The position numbers and the translations under genes are program-made. This document shows positions 27,926 to 39,578 of a DNA stretch of 64,000 nucleotides, piece after piece. Source of the stretch: Niebla homalea (Eukaryota > Ascomycota > Lecanoromycetes > Lecanorales > Ramalinaceae); contig JAHGAU010000006.1 of assembly GCA_019925105.1 (NCBI GenBank), forward strand, positions 682,001 to 746,000. Direction: 5' to 3'. The notes under the pieces were generated by a model that searched no databases, was not told the origin of the DNA, and saw only the letters and a program-made list of their open reading frames with translations. How positions within the stretch are numbered: position 1 is the first letter of the stretch; every line of letters begins with the position of its first letter.

Positions 27926-28024
27926 TTTAAAAATTTATTAAAAAAAAACCTTATTTTTATAATCCCCGGAATATTAAAAAACCTATATTATATTTAAGGA
28001 AGCCCTTATTATGGTTTTTATATC

Positions 28025-28415
28025 AACTTATTACGATCCCGATAAAAAAACGATCCTTAAAATAGACTCTTTAAATTACGTTTTCGGCGGTATTTTCTCT
28101 TAATATAATAAGGTCGGAAAGTTATACCCGGTAATTTATTATTTTAAAAGTATATTACCGGTTAAGTATAATTATAATACTTATAATAAAAAGCTTTTCA
28201 TTATTATTTAATATTTTAAGAATTAACGGCTTAAACTAAAGATAATAAAGAAACCCTTCCGGATTTTTAATAATAATTAAGTTTTAAAGTACTTTATTAA
28301 GACTTAAAAGCTTTTTAAATATTAAACTAAATACTTGAATATCCTTTTTAAATTTAATTTTAAGGTTATTTACCGCCCGGGTAAATAAAATTATAAAACC
28401 GATACCTTTACTTAA
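28025..28415 (+). pseudogene. G2 RNase H relic
   Basis: The frame reads YYDPDKKTILKIDSLNY at 28028-28080, matching HYDPD-ETD(A/S)S-Y of gypsy RNase H. It continues with KYNYNTYNKKLFII near 28163-28205, matching NYDTHDKELLAII, and closes with FKVIYRPGK near 28360-28395, which matches the conserved end of the domain before integrase. The deviations are the expected G-to-A and C-to-T changes. Confidence 0.85.
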
Positions 28416-28419
28416 ATAC

Positions 28420-29930
28420 CCAATTAATAATTATAAGGCGATAACGATAATAAGGTTAAGGACTAATTTTAAATTATTATATTTTTTAAACGTTTTAAAA
28501 TTTTAATCGTAAATAAGGGAGAAAACACATTAATATTAACTTATTTAATACTTAAAGAACTCGGATGTTATAAGTAAATCCGTAAAGTTATACGTATTAA
28601 TAAGGGCTTAACGGGGTTTAAAAAAATAATTACGGAAAACGAATTATTTAATTTTTAAAATATACTTTTAATTTATATCAAGGTTTAATCCGATATCCTT
28701 ATTAATAAAAATAAATTAAAAATATTAATATTATTTATTACGGATATCTTAAAATATATTTATAATAAATTAGCCAGTAATTACCTTAATTAAAATTATA
28801 CGATTAAATTTACTTTTTAAGATAATATTGACCGTTATATTTTAAATTATAATATTTATTTTCGGTTTAAAGCTTTACGATAAAAGCCCGTAGGATAACT
28901 TTATTAATTAAAAATCCCGGAATAAAAATAAATTAATTTTTCGGTTAACTTTATTATTAGACTATTTAAGTATAAAAATATAAACGTTATTTTTATTATA
29001 ATCTATATAATATTTAAAGGTTAATATTATATCCTTTATTATATTAAAGAAAAAGGGATTTCCGTTAAGGAAATAACCTGGCTTTTTATTAAGGAAGTAT
29101 TTAAATAATATAGTTTTTTAAATAATATTATTTTAAATTGCGTGTTATATGCATACATAGCATGGGGGATACCAGGGAGCATTCATAGGTGTAGGACACT
29201 CTTTGTACGTAGAGGACAGATGATCCTTAGGATCCCATCTGCATTCAGGTAGAATCATCATTCATACATTATCACACTTTTTGGTCCATACACCAACATT
29301 GCGGCTTTTAATTTATTAATAAAATATAACGTTTTTTATTATATTAACTTAAAATCGAACCTTAAACTTCGATTCCTTATTACGTTAAAAATAACGGCTA
29401 AATTAAAGAATAAATTAAAAGGTAAAATAAGGACTCCGGACTTATATAAATTACTTATAAAATAATTAAGTACGATAACTATTAATTATGAAATTTATAA
29501 ATAATAATAACTTATATTAATTAATTAAAATAATACTTTTTTACCTTAATAAGGGCTTTTATTTAAAGATATTATTTAAGCTTAATAATATTAAATATTT
29601 TACCGCCCGTAAATAACTTTAAGTTTAAAAAGTTATTAATATTAATAGAATTATATAAAAAATTCTTAATATAATCCGCTTTAATCTTAATAAGGCTTAT
29701 AAAAAAGTATTTAAGTAAGTTAATTATCGGCGTAAAAACGTAAAATTTAAGATTAATAATAAGGTTTACGTAAACGTTAAGTATTTAATAACCGATTAGT
29801 TTAATAAAATATTTAATTATAAATACTTAAGTTTTTATATTATCTTTAAATAATATTATTCCTTTTATAAATTAAACGTTTTAAATACCTTTTAAGCTTA
29901 CTTTACCCTTTATATAAACGATTTAATTTA
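28420..29930 (+). pseudogene. G2 integrase relic, interrupted by a solo LTR
   Basis: Near 28940-28970 the frame gives INFSVNFIIRL, matching the W..IS.DFITGLP segment with the first catalytic Asp. After the solo LTR, about 29375-29400 reads PYYVKNNG, matching (A/P)YHPETDGQTER at the end of the core. Near 29735-29800 it reads RFT.TLSI.PTD-like residues before FNYKYLSFYII, resembling the KFDYKYLGPF.I region of gypsy C-termini. The LTR sits in front of the segment that carries the second catalytic Asp. Confidence 0.8.
29143..29298. mobile_element. Solo LTR, third family, in G2 integrase
   Basis: 156 bp starting TGTTATATGCATACATAGC and ending ATACACCAACA, flanked by the 5-bp duplication TTGCG at 29138-29142 and 29299-29303. 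The interrupted integrase frame resumes after it. Base composition is normal with many CpA/TpG, in sharp contrast to the surrounding DNA. Confidence 0.85.
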
Positions 29931-30480
29931 TATCCCGATTAAAGAAAAACTATTTTTACCGGGATAAATTAATTTACCTTTTAAACCCATTATCGTAAAT
30001 AAAAAAAGTATTAAAAAAGAAGAATTTAAAGGAATTAATAATTCTTAACATATTAATTAAAAATAAAGACTATAATATAAAATTAAATAAGTAAACTTAC
30101 CTTTAAATAACATTTAATATTATACCGACGTAAAAGAACTCCTTTATATTTAAGGATTAATTAAAGTTTTTTATAGAAAGTACCCGGATAAACCCGGAAT
30201 ACGACCCGGAAATTTAATTAATATTATTATATTTTAAATAGCCTTTAAAAGTTATTTTAAATATTGAAGTTAAATAATAATTTTTCCGGGCTTAAAACTT
30301 AATGTTATAAACTATATATTACGTCTTTATTAAGCTTAAAAGTCTTTTAAGACGGCCTTATAGCTCCTTAAAATTATTAAATTAATTATTATTAATATTA
30401 CTTACTTATATAGATTATACGTCCTTTTATTAAGATAAATTTAATATATAAAATAAAAAGGCTAAAAAAATTTTTAAAAA
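29931..30480 (+). pseudogene. G2 polyprotein C-terminal relic
   Basis: The frame continues with INDLIYIPIKEKLFLPG, then a segment ending KVFYRKYPDKPGIRPG (about 30165-30215). This resembles the FHR(R/K)YPDKPGPRP tail found after integrase in several fungal gypsy elements. A chromodomain is possible but not demonstrated. Confidence 0.6.
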
Positions 30481-30634
30481 AAGGTAAATCGCAAAAAATG
30501 ATATTTACTTTAAAACCCCCCGGATAAAATCACGTTTCAGGGCCCATTATAGAGGCTATTACCACGATCCTACCCCTATATGCTTATATTAATTACCCGG
30601 TTACCGCTACGATACTACCCCTATAATTCTTATA

Positions 30635-30772
30635 TTACTTACCCGCCCAATTAATAACGGGTAAATAAAGTAATCTATAACGTTTATATTACTTACCCGG
30701 CCAGCCAGTAACGGGTAAATTAAGTAATAACCGGACCTTACTTTAATTACCCGGTTAATCAGTAACGGGTAA
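30635..30772. repeat. Three tandem TTACCCG...CGGGTAA hairpin units
   Basis: Three units at about 30635-30674, 30687-30727 and 30743-30772 each read (A)TTACCCG, a short spacer, then (A)ACGGGTAA. The first two extend further as ATTACTT and AAGTAAT. They lie in the untranslated region of G2 between pol and the polypurine tract. Confidence 0.8.
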
Positions 30773-30856
30773 AAAGGGTGATTTTAAGTTTAAAATTTTT
30801 TTCTTTCTTAACATACTTATAGGCTTAAAAGCGAGCCTTTCTTAAGGGGGGAGTAA

Positions 30857-31050
30857 TATTAGGGACTAAAGTTATTAATAGCTTAAAAATAGGCCTTACC
30901 GGGGTTAATCCGGTACCCAGGAATATCACCGACTGGGTATATTAGGGCCTTCGGCCCCTTTACTCTTATACCTCTGTACTTTAGTGTCTTTAGTTATACG
31001 TAATATACCCTTTGCCTTTTAACCACCCCAGAGGGGCTTGGACTCTAAGA
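30857..31050 (+). repeat. G2 3' LTR
   Basis: Starts TATTAGGGAC (TGTTAGGGAC before RIP) directly after the GGGGGGAGTA purine tract and ends TTGGACTCTAAGA. The last 45 bp recur inverted at 34507-34550, where the end reads TGTTAGAGTGC, so the true end is probably GCACTCTAACA. The length of 194 bp fits the other short LTRs here. Confidence 0.7.
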
Positions 31051-31742
31051 AAAACTATTTTTAAACGTAAATAAAATTAACCCGACGAAGAAAAATAGAA
31101 AACAATAATAAATAACATAAAAAAGAAAAAGTTCGCTATAATATTAACCTTTAGGTCTGGCCGCCTTAAGGTAATAATAATAACCATGAAAAACCTAAAA
31201 CAAATAAAATCTAACTTTAACGAAAAATTATTAATTTAAATAATTATAAATAAAAAAGCCTTAACGGAAATTAATATATAATATATTAATATATTTAAGG
31301 GTAATATAATATAACGTATAGAAAAGAATATTATTAACATTTAAGTTTAAAGAAATCAAAAATATCGACATTATAATAATATAAGAGTTATTATATAGCC
31401 CGTTTATATATTTTTCAATTAACTTAATTAAAAATTTTACTTAATATTTAAGGAAAATAAAACGATCCGGACGTATTTTTTTTTATAAATAAGAGATTAA
31501 AAATAAATAGCTAAAACGTTACTTATTATAATAAGAATTTATATATACTCCGGATAATATAAAAAAGGAACGTAAAAAGGGACTTAAAAATTTATAATAT
31601 ATATAATTTACCGCCAGTTAATAGGATAAAGCCTTTTACGTTACCGTTACTTAAAAATATCTTAATAATATTTAATAAATATATATTACTAAGAGATTTT
31701 AATTTTATTATAATAAATAAAACGAAAGAAAACGTACGATTA

Positions 31743-31904
31743 TGTTATGTGCAATGTACGCATGCCAAGAGCTTGTCGGGCACTAGTACCAAAAGGGTAT
31801 AGTGGCTTGGCGCGCACACTTATATTGCGCACCTTTATAGCTAGGTAAATACTCATTATACATATTACACCCACTTTTTACCTTAGTACTCTCAGTACCT
31901 GATA
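31743..31904. repeat. Left LTR of TRIM-like element
   Basis: 162 bp, almost free of RIP except near the inner end (CTGATA for CTGACA). Confidence 0.9.
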
Positions 31905-33136
31905 AATAGTAACAATAACACTAACAATCATACCAGCATTATTAATACAGATTAAGTATATCTTATTAAGCTATAGCTTATCCATTTAATCCCTTATTAT
32001 TAAAGCGGATCCTTTCAGTAAGATACCTATTAAACCGACAATACCTTTATTATAAGCTTTATTAAGCTCGGTTTTAGCTTTATCCTCGTTACTATTATAT
32101 TCATTAATACTTAAATCGACTGGATCACTTTCGTTTTAAACCTTACTTATAAAATCCAGAACTTTATTATTAATATCTTTATTAATAAGCTTATTATTAA
32201 TAAGCTATTTCTTACTTAAATCCTACCTTATTATTTATAATCTTTATATAAGATTCATACCTCTTAAATCGTTAACTAAATCCACGTCAATAATACCATA
32301 AGTATTATTACCACGGGTCCTTCCCATTATAACACTTAAAGACCTCCTTAATAAATTTGCACTTGAATTAAGTATATTACCCTTAAATCCACCCGTAGCA
32401 GCCAACTTACCTATATCGCCTGCCCCATAAGTAAAGAACTTACTTACTCCGTCACCTTTATTTCAGGTTTCCCCCATAACGTTAAAGAAAAAGCCTTTAA
32501 TTAAACGACGTATAATCACAATAAATCAATAAGGAAAAGACGTTATAAAGGCTAATATAATAAGTATTAAGGATAAGCTATTATATATTTATAAACGGTA
32601 ATATATTTTTAAATTTTAACTATAACGTAGTTATTTACTTATAATGTTATTCAGCTTAGTTAAGGCCGGTTTTAAGTATATATTTAAGCCTAATAACCTT
32701 AAACTTATTATTTATAATAAATATAAATTAAATAAGTTTTATAACTTTATTCAATATAAAACGGCCGAAGATTAATAATACTTATATAACCGCTTATACT
32801 CGTTCTTTAAGGGTTATAAAGACGATTAATAAGATACGACCCGGTAAAACTATAGAGATTACGCATTTAAGCAATTCAGCTTTTATAAAATACTTAAATC
32901 CACGACTATTTCCCGGGTAAGACCACGATAATTCCTCGGCTTATACCTTTTGGGTTTTTTTAATTTCTTAATACCATAATACCTTAATACTTAATAACTA
33001 TAATATATTTTCACTTCCTTAATACGCTTAACGTTAAATATACTTATTCTTTAACCCCGGAGCCACTCTTAACAATAAAGACTTTAACCTTACCGTCATA
33101 ATGAAAGCGTCGCGATCTTCCTTTTTATAATATATT

Positions 33137-33298
33137 TATTATATATAATATATATATACTAAGAGCTTATCGGGCATTAATATTAAAAGGGTATAGTAGC
33201 TTAGCGCGTATACTTATATTACGCACCTTCATAGCTAGGTAGATATTCATCATACATATTACACCCACTTTTTACCTTAGTACTCTCAGTACCTGACA
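33137..33298. repeat. Right LTR of TRIM-like element
   Basis: 162 bp. The inner (left) half is heavily mutated relative to the left LTR by C-to-T and G-to-A; the outer half is essentially unmutated and ends TACCTGACA. Confidence 0.9.
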
Positions 33299-34506
33299 GA
33301 TTAATTATATTAAGTCGGAGGAATTATTAATAATTATTACGATATATAACTTATCGCTATTAATACCGTAAAGGATTATAATATAAAAAAACCGCGGATT
33401 TAAACTAATTATTAACTTAACGTTTAATATAAAAAAGATTATCAACGTAATAATAACATATAAATTATAAAAAGATTTAAAATAGAACTCGAGTTGTATA
33501 TTAATATAAATAACCTTAAATTAATTAATTAAGATATCGTTATTAACCTTAATAAGGAAAACGTAAAAAACGCTTAAGGAAATAGAAATATATACAAAAA
33601 CGGAGGAGGTAATAGCATAATTAACGGAACTTCCTTATTTTAATAATAAGGATTAAATTAACCTTTTTATAAAATAAATAATAAAGGCGTTAAATAAAGT
33701 AATTAACGTAACGGTCTTAATAATAAAACCGTCTTAGAAATTTAAGATCTATTAAAATAAAGAGTATATAATAATAATTATAAAGGGGAAAACATTAATT
33801 AAATAAGCTATTAAATATAAGAATTAAGAGATATTTACGTAATTAAAGGAAACCTAAGAAAATAAAAAGAAAACAAAAAAATTTATATAAATATACTTCC
33901 GATTAATAGTTTATAACTGAACCGTTTTCCCCGTAAAATATAAAAAAGCTAATAAAGTACAATAAGGAATAAAACGGGAAACCGAAATTTATTCTTAAAT
34001 TCCCGTTTCTTAAGAAATCCAATAATATAATAATTAATACCTTTAACGGAAAAATTAAAACCCTTAAAGGGGCTTTCTTCCCTCCTTTATTAAGCGTTAA
34101 TTTAATGGATATGAAAGGAATTTATATACTTTAACTCAATAAACGTTAATAAAAAAAATAAACTTAGAAATAATAACTAAAGCGATTAATAAATTAAAGA
34201 AAAATAAAACCTTTAAACTGAACGGAATCTTAAATAAATGCTTGTTAATAATAATATTATTATTTAAAAAGTCTTTACTTACCTATTTTAAGTTTATTTC
34301 GGGGTTAGTTATTATCCTTATAAGTCTAAAGAGGTTAAAACAATTATTCCTAAGAAACCGGTTAAGCTAGATTACTTAAAAATAAAAGCTTATAAGCCGA
34401 CTATACTCCTTTATACGTTAAAGAAAACTTTAAAAACGGTAATTATAAAGATCCTTAACGATTACGCGGAAGAACATAAGCTCCTTTTTAATTAATTAAT
34501 AAATAC

Positions 34507-35459
34507 GTGTTAGAGTGCAAGCCCCTCTGGGGTGGTTAAAAGGCAAAGGGTTAAATCTTCGGTAGTAAATCTTCGGTAGAAGTTATAAAACCCGATAAAT
34601 CCTTAAAGGGCCTTAAAGTTAATAAAGACCGGTTAATCCTTAATCTTATTTACCTTATCGGGGTTTACTTTTAACCCGTTAATAATAAAAATAAAACTTA
34701 AAAATTTAATTTATTATACTCCGAATTTATATTTCCGGATATTTACTTATAGGTTAACGTTATATAAACGCTTTAATATTAAGTATATATTACGGGTATA
34801 TTCTTTTTTAATAATATTATAAATAATAATATTATTTAAATAAGTTTAAATAAAAACATTTAAGTAATTAAATAAGACCTTATTTATATATTATTAATAT
34901 AAAGCGGGATTATTAATTAAGCCGAAAGGTATAACTTTATACTTAAAAAGGTTTAATAAAATAATAAATATCGTAAAGTCTTTGTTCTCCGGGTATATAC
35001 GGAGTTTATTAAAGGTTATAATAATATTTAAGCGGGTAATCTATTTATAACCGGTAACTTAAGATAATATTTCTTCAATTAAAGGAATAAGGTATTAGTT
35101 CCTTTTAATAATAACGTTAATATTATAATAGTTTACATGTAGTCGTAAATCGTTATTAGACTTAAAGATAAAAAGGATAAAAAAAACGATAAAGGGCTTT
35201 ATTAAGCTTAATAAATCCTTTTTCTAAGTTCTTAATAATATAGTTTTTTAATTTTTAAAGTTTATAGCTTAAAAATAAATAAATATAATTTTAAAAAAGA
35301 ATCTTTTCCGAGGTTAAGTGAATCTTATAATTATAATCTTAATATAAAGGTATATTATTTATTATTATACGATTAAAGATATCCATAAAATTATAATAGT
35401 TAATTAGAAAATTAATTATAATTTTATTTTCAAAAGTTATTTCCTTTATAAAGTTATTT
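34507..35459 (-). mobile_element. Ty3/gypsy RT fragment joined to an LTR end (minus strand)
   Basis: 34507-34550 is the inverted copy of the last 45 bp of the G2 LTR (TGTTAGAGTGCAAGCCCC). It passes straight into a gypsy reverse transcriptase read on the minus strand. RNase H and integrase, which should lie between RT and LTR, are absent, so this is a deletion or rearrangement product. The right side is cut by LINE D, and related sequence should resume at 54983. Confidence 0.75.
34557..35459 (-). pseudogene. Gypsy reverse transcriptase relic
   Basis: On the minus strand the frame shows, in order, KNYIIKNLEKGFIKLNKA (compare ..LREYLDENL.KGFIRPS.SP), VIPFGLINNPALY near 34905-34935 (VMPFGLTNAPA.YQ), TYLNNIIIY near 34820-34845 (YLDDIIIY with both catalytic Asp turned to Asn by RIP-type change), and GFIGFYNFYR at the left end (SFLGFYNFYRRF). 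It breaks off exactly where the RNase H connection should follow. The order is diagnostic of Ty3/gypsy. Confidence 0.88.
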
Positions 35460-38400
35460 TTATAAATTATTATTGATTGATTAATTGATTTATACTACGG
35501 ATCTAACTAAGCTAATTCCGGCGTTCCTTAATACGCGGCCTTTTAACCTTATTAACAACCGTAAAAACTTAATATTTATAACGTTAAAGTAAAAACCGGC
35601 GTTTATTAAACCTTTACCCTTTATCCTTTAAGGTAAAAGATATTAACGGCCGTTTAAAAAGTAATAATCTATTTATATACTTTTTATATTTTAATTCCCT
35701 TAAGAAAATCCATAATATTATAATTATATCCTTATAAGGGTTATTCTTAAATTTATTACTTTTCCGTTCCTTTATATATTTATATTACTTTAATTTTATA
35801 TAATACCTTTAAATATTTTTATTAATATTTATACGCTTAATATATACCTTTTTTATATTATTATTATTATTAATTCTTTTAAAGATTTTTAAAAAATATT
35901 TATTATTATATCTTTATAATTATAAAAAATACTTTCCGGTTTATATATTTAATATAACCGGTTTCTACTTCTCTTTTTTTTCTTTAACCGGTAACGGGTT
36001 TTTTCCGTAAAATTTTTAATAACCTTATTTATCTCTATAATAAAGCTGAACTATAATAATAATCCGGTAAATATTATAAACTTAACGGTTACCCGGATAT
36101 TTTGCTTTATAAATAATATTTAATAATAATTATAAATAATAATTTTTATAATAAATCTTAATTTAATTTCCGTAAATAAGGAATAAAAAGTAAAAATATA
36201 TATAATGTTTTATTTTCTTTATTTATATTTATATTTAATATTTATCCGACTTTTAATATATATAATAAATAAGAAATAAATTAAATTATTTTTATCCGTC
36301 CGGAGTTAAATCGTTAATACGTTATTACTTTTCTTTATAATATTATAATAACGGAGATATTTATTAATAATCTTTTTATTATTAAAAGTTAAATAATAAT
36401 AACTTTAAGGTATAAAGTCTTTATATTTCCGTTAATACTTAATTTATTTTATTATAACTTATAAAGTAATCGTTATAATTTTTATTCTTTAAATCCTTTT
36501 AATCTTAATCTTTCTTATATTTAACGGGAATTTATATATACTTAAATTAACCTCGGGAATACCGGTAAAGTTAATTTCTTTCTTAATTTATTCTTATTTT
36601 ATTTTAATAAGAAGAAAAATAAATATTTTTAATTTATTCCTTTTAACTTAAGGTTTATTAAGATTTTAACGGATCTATTTGTTTCTTATTATTATAATTA
36701 AATATATATATTTTTTTAATTTTACTTAAGCGATTATTTAATTTAATAAGATTTTAATTAACGATATAAAAACCTTAAACTTTAATATTAAGATAAAAAT
36801 TACTTTATAAGTATTATTAATTATTCTTAAATATTGGTTTTAAAATTTTTATAATATTTAAATAAACTTTTTCTTATATCCCGGAATACTTTTAAGTATA
36901 TATTAAATAATTATAATATATATTATAATTAATTTTATTCCGGCTTAATAAATAGTCTGGGCCTTTTATAATATAATTCTTTATATTAATATAATAAAAT
37001 AAATAAAGCTTTTTTCTTATAAAGTTATTTTCTTTTAAACTTTTTTTATATAATTTTTTTAATTAAGCTTTTTATTTATTTAAAAATTAAAAATTTTAAT
37101 ATTAATATTTAGCTTTATTATAACTTTATTTAGGTTTATTATAATTATTTTATTATATAACTTTAAGCTTTTAATTATATAAATAAACTTATATTTATAT
37201 AATATAAATTAAGCTTTATAGGTTCTTACTTATTAAAGATAAACTTTATAAACTTATTTTAATTTTAAATAATTTATATATATAAAGATATTATAAATTA
37301 AAAAATAAACGTTATTAATAAAGTTTTTAACTTAGACCTTTTATTTTAACTTAATAAACTTTTTAATTAATAAACCGTTAAAGAATAAAAATAATATAGA
37401 AAAAAATAAATAATCCTTAAGGAATCCCCGTTCTAACGGGCTTTATTAACTTTATTTTTTATCTTAAATTAATTAACGTAACTTAATTATTTAAGAAACT
37501 TTTTATTTATTTAATTAAGAAAAATAATATCTTTTTCTTTTTTAAGTTATATAATAATTTTTAATAATTTATTTTATTAAAAATATTTATAATATTAAAA
37601 GAAAAAAGACTTATAATATACTTTTTTCCGTAACCTTATACCGTATATACGCCGTCGATTATTTTTTTAAAAACTATTTTTATTAATTAATTTCTCCTTA
37701 TTCTTATTTATTAATTAAAGAAAAGTCCGTAATTCTTTATATAATCGTTAAGGATTTTTATTATTATTATCTTTAAAACCTTTCTTAATATATAAAGGAG
37801 TATAATAAATTTATAAGACTTTACCTTAGAATAATCCGGCTTAATAGGCTTTTTAAGGATAATTATTTTTATTTCCTTAAATTTACGTAAATAATAATTA
37901 ACGTTAAAATATACTTAAAAAAATAAATAAAGATCCTTTTAAACGGTAATATTATTATTAATAAGAATTTATTAAGGATCTTATTTAATTCCGGGGCTTT
38001 ATCCTTCTTTAATTTATTAATCGTTTTAATTATTATATCTTATATTATTATTTTATTTATTAATATAGGGTTAAGGTATATAATATTACCGATATCGTTT
38101 AAATTAGTTTTTAACGGAAAAGGAAAAAATGTTTTTTTAAGGACCTTAATTTTATTATTAAAGATATTAATTAATATATTATTAAATCTTTTAAAAAGTA
38201 AGAATTTAAAAATAAACTTTAATTTTTTACTTTATTTTTTATTATATTTTATTAACTTTTAAATATTATAAGGTAAAACCGTTAAGTTATATATTATAAA
38301 TTAAAAATATATTTCTTTAATCTTTTTGATAGTTTTTTCTTTTTCCTTTTAAATAGTTTTTAATTAATTAAATATCTCTTAATTCTTATATTTAAAAATT

Positions 38401-38843
38401 TACTTTATTAGTTTTTTCACTTTTATAATCGCGGTTATATACCCTTTATTTTAATAAATTTTAACTCTTTAAAAAAACTTCGTTATTAAAATTATCTTAT
38501 TAATTGTTTTATTTAATACCTTTATTATTCGTTTTATAAAAAGGTTAATCCGGTCTTTATTATTTAATTAAAAGAGGTCCGTAAATTATATTATTATTTC
38601 CTCCGTTTTTATAGAAACCTTTACTTTTTTAACCGTTTTTACGCCTTCTTTACCGGTAACAATAAGGTCATATTAACGGTTTAATTTAAGGTTATTTATA
38701 TCGGTATATAATCCGAGTTATATTTTAAGTTTTTTTACGGTTTATATATTATAACTACGTTAATAACCTTTTTTATATTAAAGGCTAAATTAATCGTTAT
38801 TTTAAATTTATAACTTTCTTATATAATAATTTTTTATAATATT

Positions 38844-39578
38844 GATTGATTAATTGATTTATTTATACACGAGTCTAGCTACTTTAAGTTAATTTCGGCG
38901 TTCTATAATGCTGGTGGCTAGGTTACGGTTATTTTAATATTTATATTTATTTTAAACTTATCGCTTTAATTTTAAAAGGAAAAAGGAAACCGTAATCGGC
39001 TAACTTAGCCCTAGTTTACCCTAAATATTAACCCGATTTAAATAAAAACCTCTCCCTTATAGTTATTTACCTTAATATTACGATTAAGTTTTTACGTTAA
39101 TTTAATTAAAATTAATAATTACCTTAAATCCTTAATTTATTATTTTTATTAAGAATCTTTTACTTTTTAACGTTATAATCCGTAATAAAGATTTAATAAT
39201 AATATTAAACTTAATTAAAGGGAGGCGGTCTTAATTATATAACTTTATTTCTCTTAACGCTTAAATTCTACTTTAAGTACTTTATTACGTAACTTTTCGG
39301 ATTAACCTTATTTAATTTTAACTCTAATTTTTTAACGTTAAATCCCCGTAACCCCTTTTTACCGGCCCTACGTAGTAATTAAGCTTATTTAAGGTTAATT
39401 ATAGGTACCGGTAAATCGTCAAATATTTATTACTATTTTATCTATATTAATTACGTAATTTACCGGATAAGGTTTAAGGGCTCTTAATGAAATCATCCCT
39501 TACCCTTGAAATGTTCGACCATTCTGTAGTTTATCTTCTGCACTCAAAAATGCCATTCCGCCACGCTCGCCCCTTATC
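38844..39578 (-). mobile_element. SINE-like element with tRNA-like head and LINE tail
   Basis: 735 bp flanked by the 12-bp duplication TTTTATAATATT at 38832-38843 and 39579-39590. Its 3' end (left side) has the TGAT tail and TAGCTA..TTAAGTTAATTTCGGCGTT in common with the LINE 3' end. Its 5' end (right side, minus strand) has TGGCGGAATGG at 39553-39563, a perfect match to the pol III A-box pattern TRGYNNANNNG. An imperfect B-box, GGTCGAACATT, lies at 39510-39520. The 85 bp at the head are not mutated. At 735 bp it is long for a SINE, so a 5'-truncated LINE with a chimeric head is an alternative. Confidence 0.65.
39553..39563 (-). promoter_or_regulatory. Candidate pol III A box of SINE-like head
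   Basis: TGGCGGAATGG on the minus strand, about 16 nt from the element's 5' end, fits TRGYNNANNNG. The candidate B box at 39510-39520 is about 32 nt further in and matches GGTTCGANTCC only partly. Confidence 0.45.

Larger units (their letters stand above)
27930..31050 (+). mobile_element. Ty3/gypsy element G2, 3' half with 3' LTR
   Basis: It begins just before the RNase H domain and runs through integrase and a C-terminal region to a polypurine tract (30845-30855, GGGGGGAGTA) and the 3' LTR. The missing 5' side, ending at the RT connection segment, is found in the opposite orientation at 34557-35459. The integrase is split by a solo LTR at 29143-29298. All frames carry RIP stops. Confidence 0.85.
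31743..33298. mobile_element. Terminal-repeat mini retroelement (TRIM-like), 1556 bp
   Basis: Direct 162-bp terminal repeats at 31743-31904 and 33137-33298 start TGTTATGTGC (mutated to TATTATATAT on the right) and end CTGA(C/T)A. The unit is flanked by the 5-bp duplication GATTA at 31738-31742 and 33299-33303 and interrupts the endonuclease of LINE H. The 1.23-kb interior is only partly mutated, with no recognised gag, RT or integrase. No primer-binding site or polypurine tract was convincing, so orientation is open. Confidence 0.9.
31051..34506 (+). mobile_element. LINE H fragment
   Basis: Plus-strand LINE sequence homologous to LINE A from about 4780 to about 7150, covering the ORF1/ORF2 junction, endonuclease and start of reverse transcriptase. 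It is cut at both ends by gypsy LTR termini in opposite orientation (31050 and 34507) and interrupted by the mini element at 31743-33298. The uninterrupted sequence CGTACGAT.AA.TATATTAA in LINE A near 5490 confirms the internal junction. Stops are frequent. Confidence 0.85.

Noticed and set aside
31022..34550. Terminal inverted repeats of a pogo/Fot1-type DNA transposon enclosing 31.0-34.5 kb
   Set aside because: The inverted 45-bp sequences are the ends of gypsy LTRs: one follows a polypurine tract and LTR start at 30857, and the enclosed DNA is a LINE fragment with no transposase.
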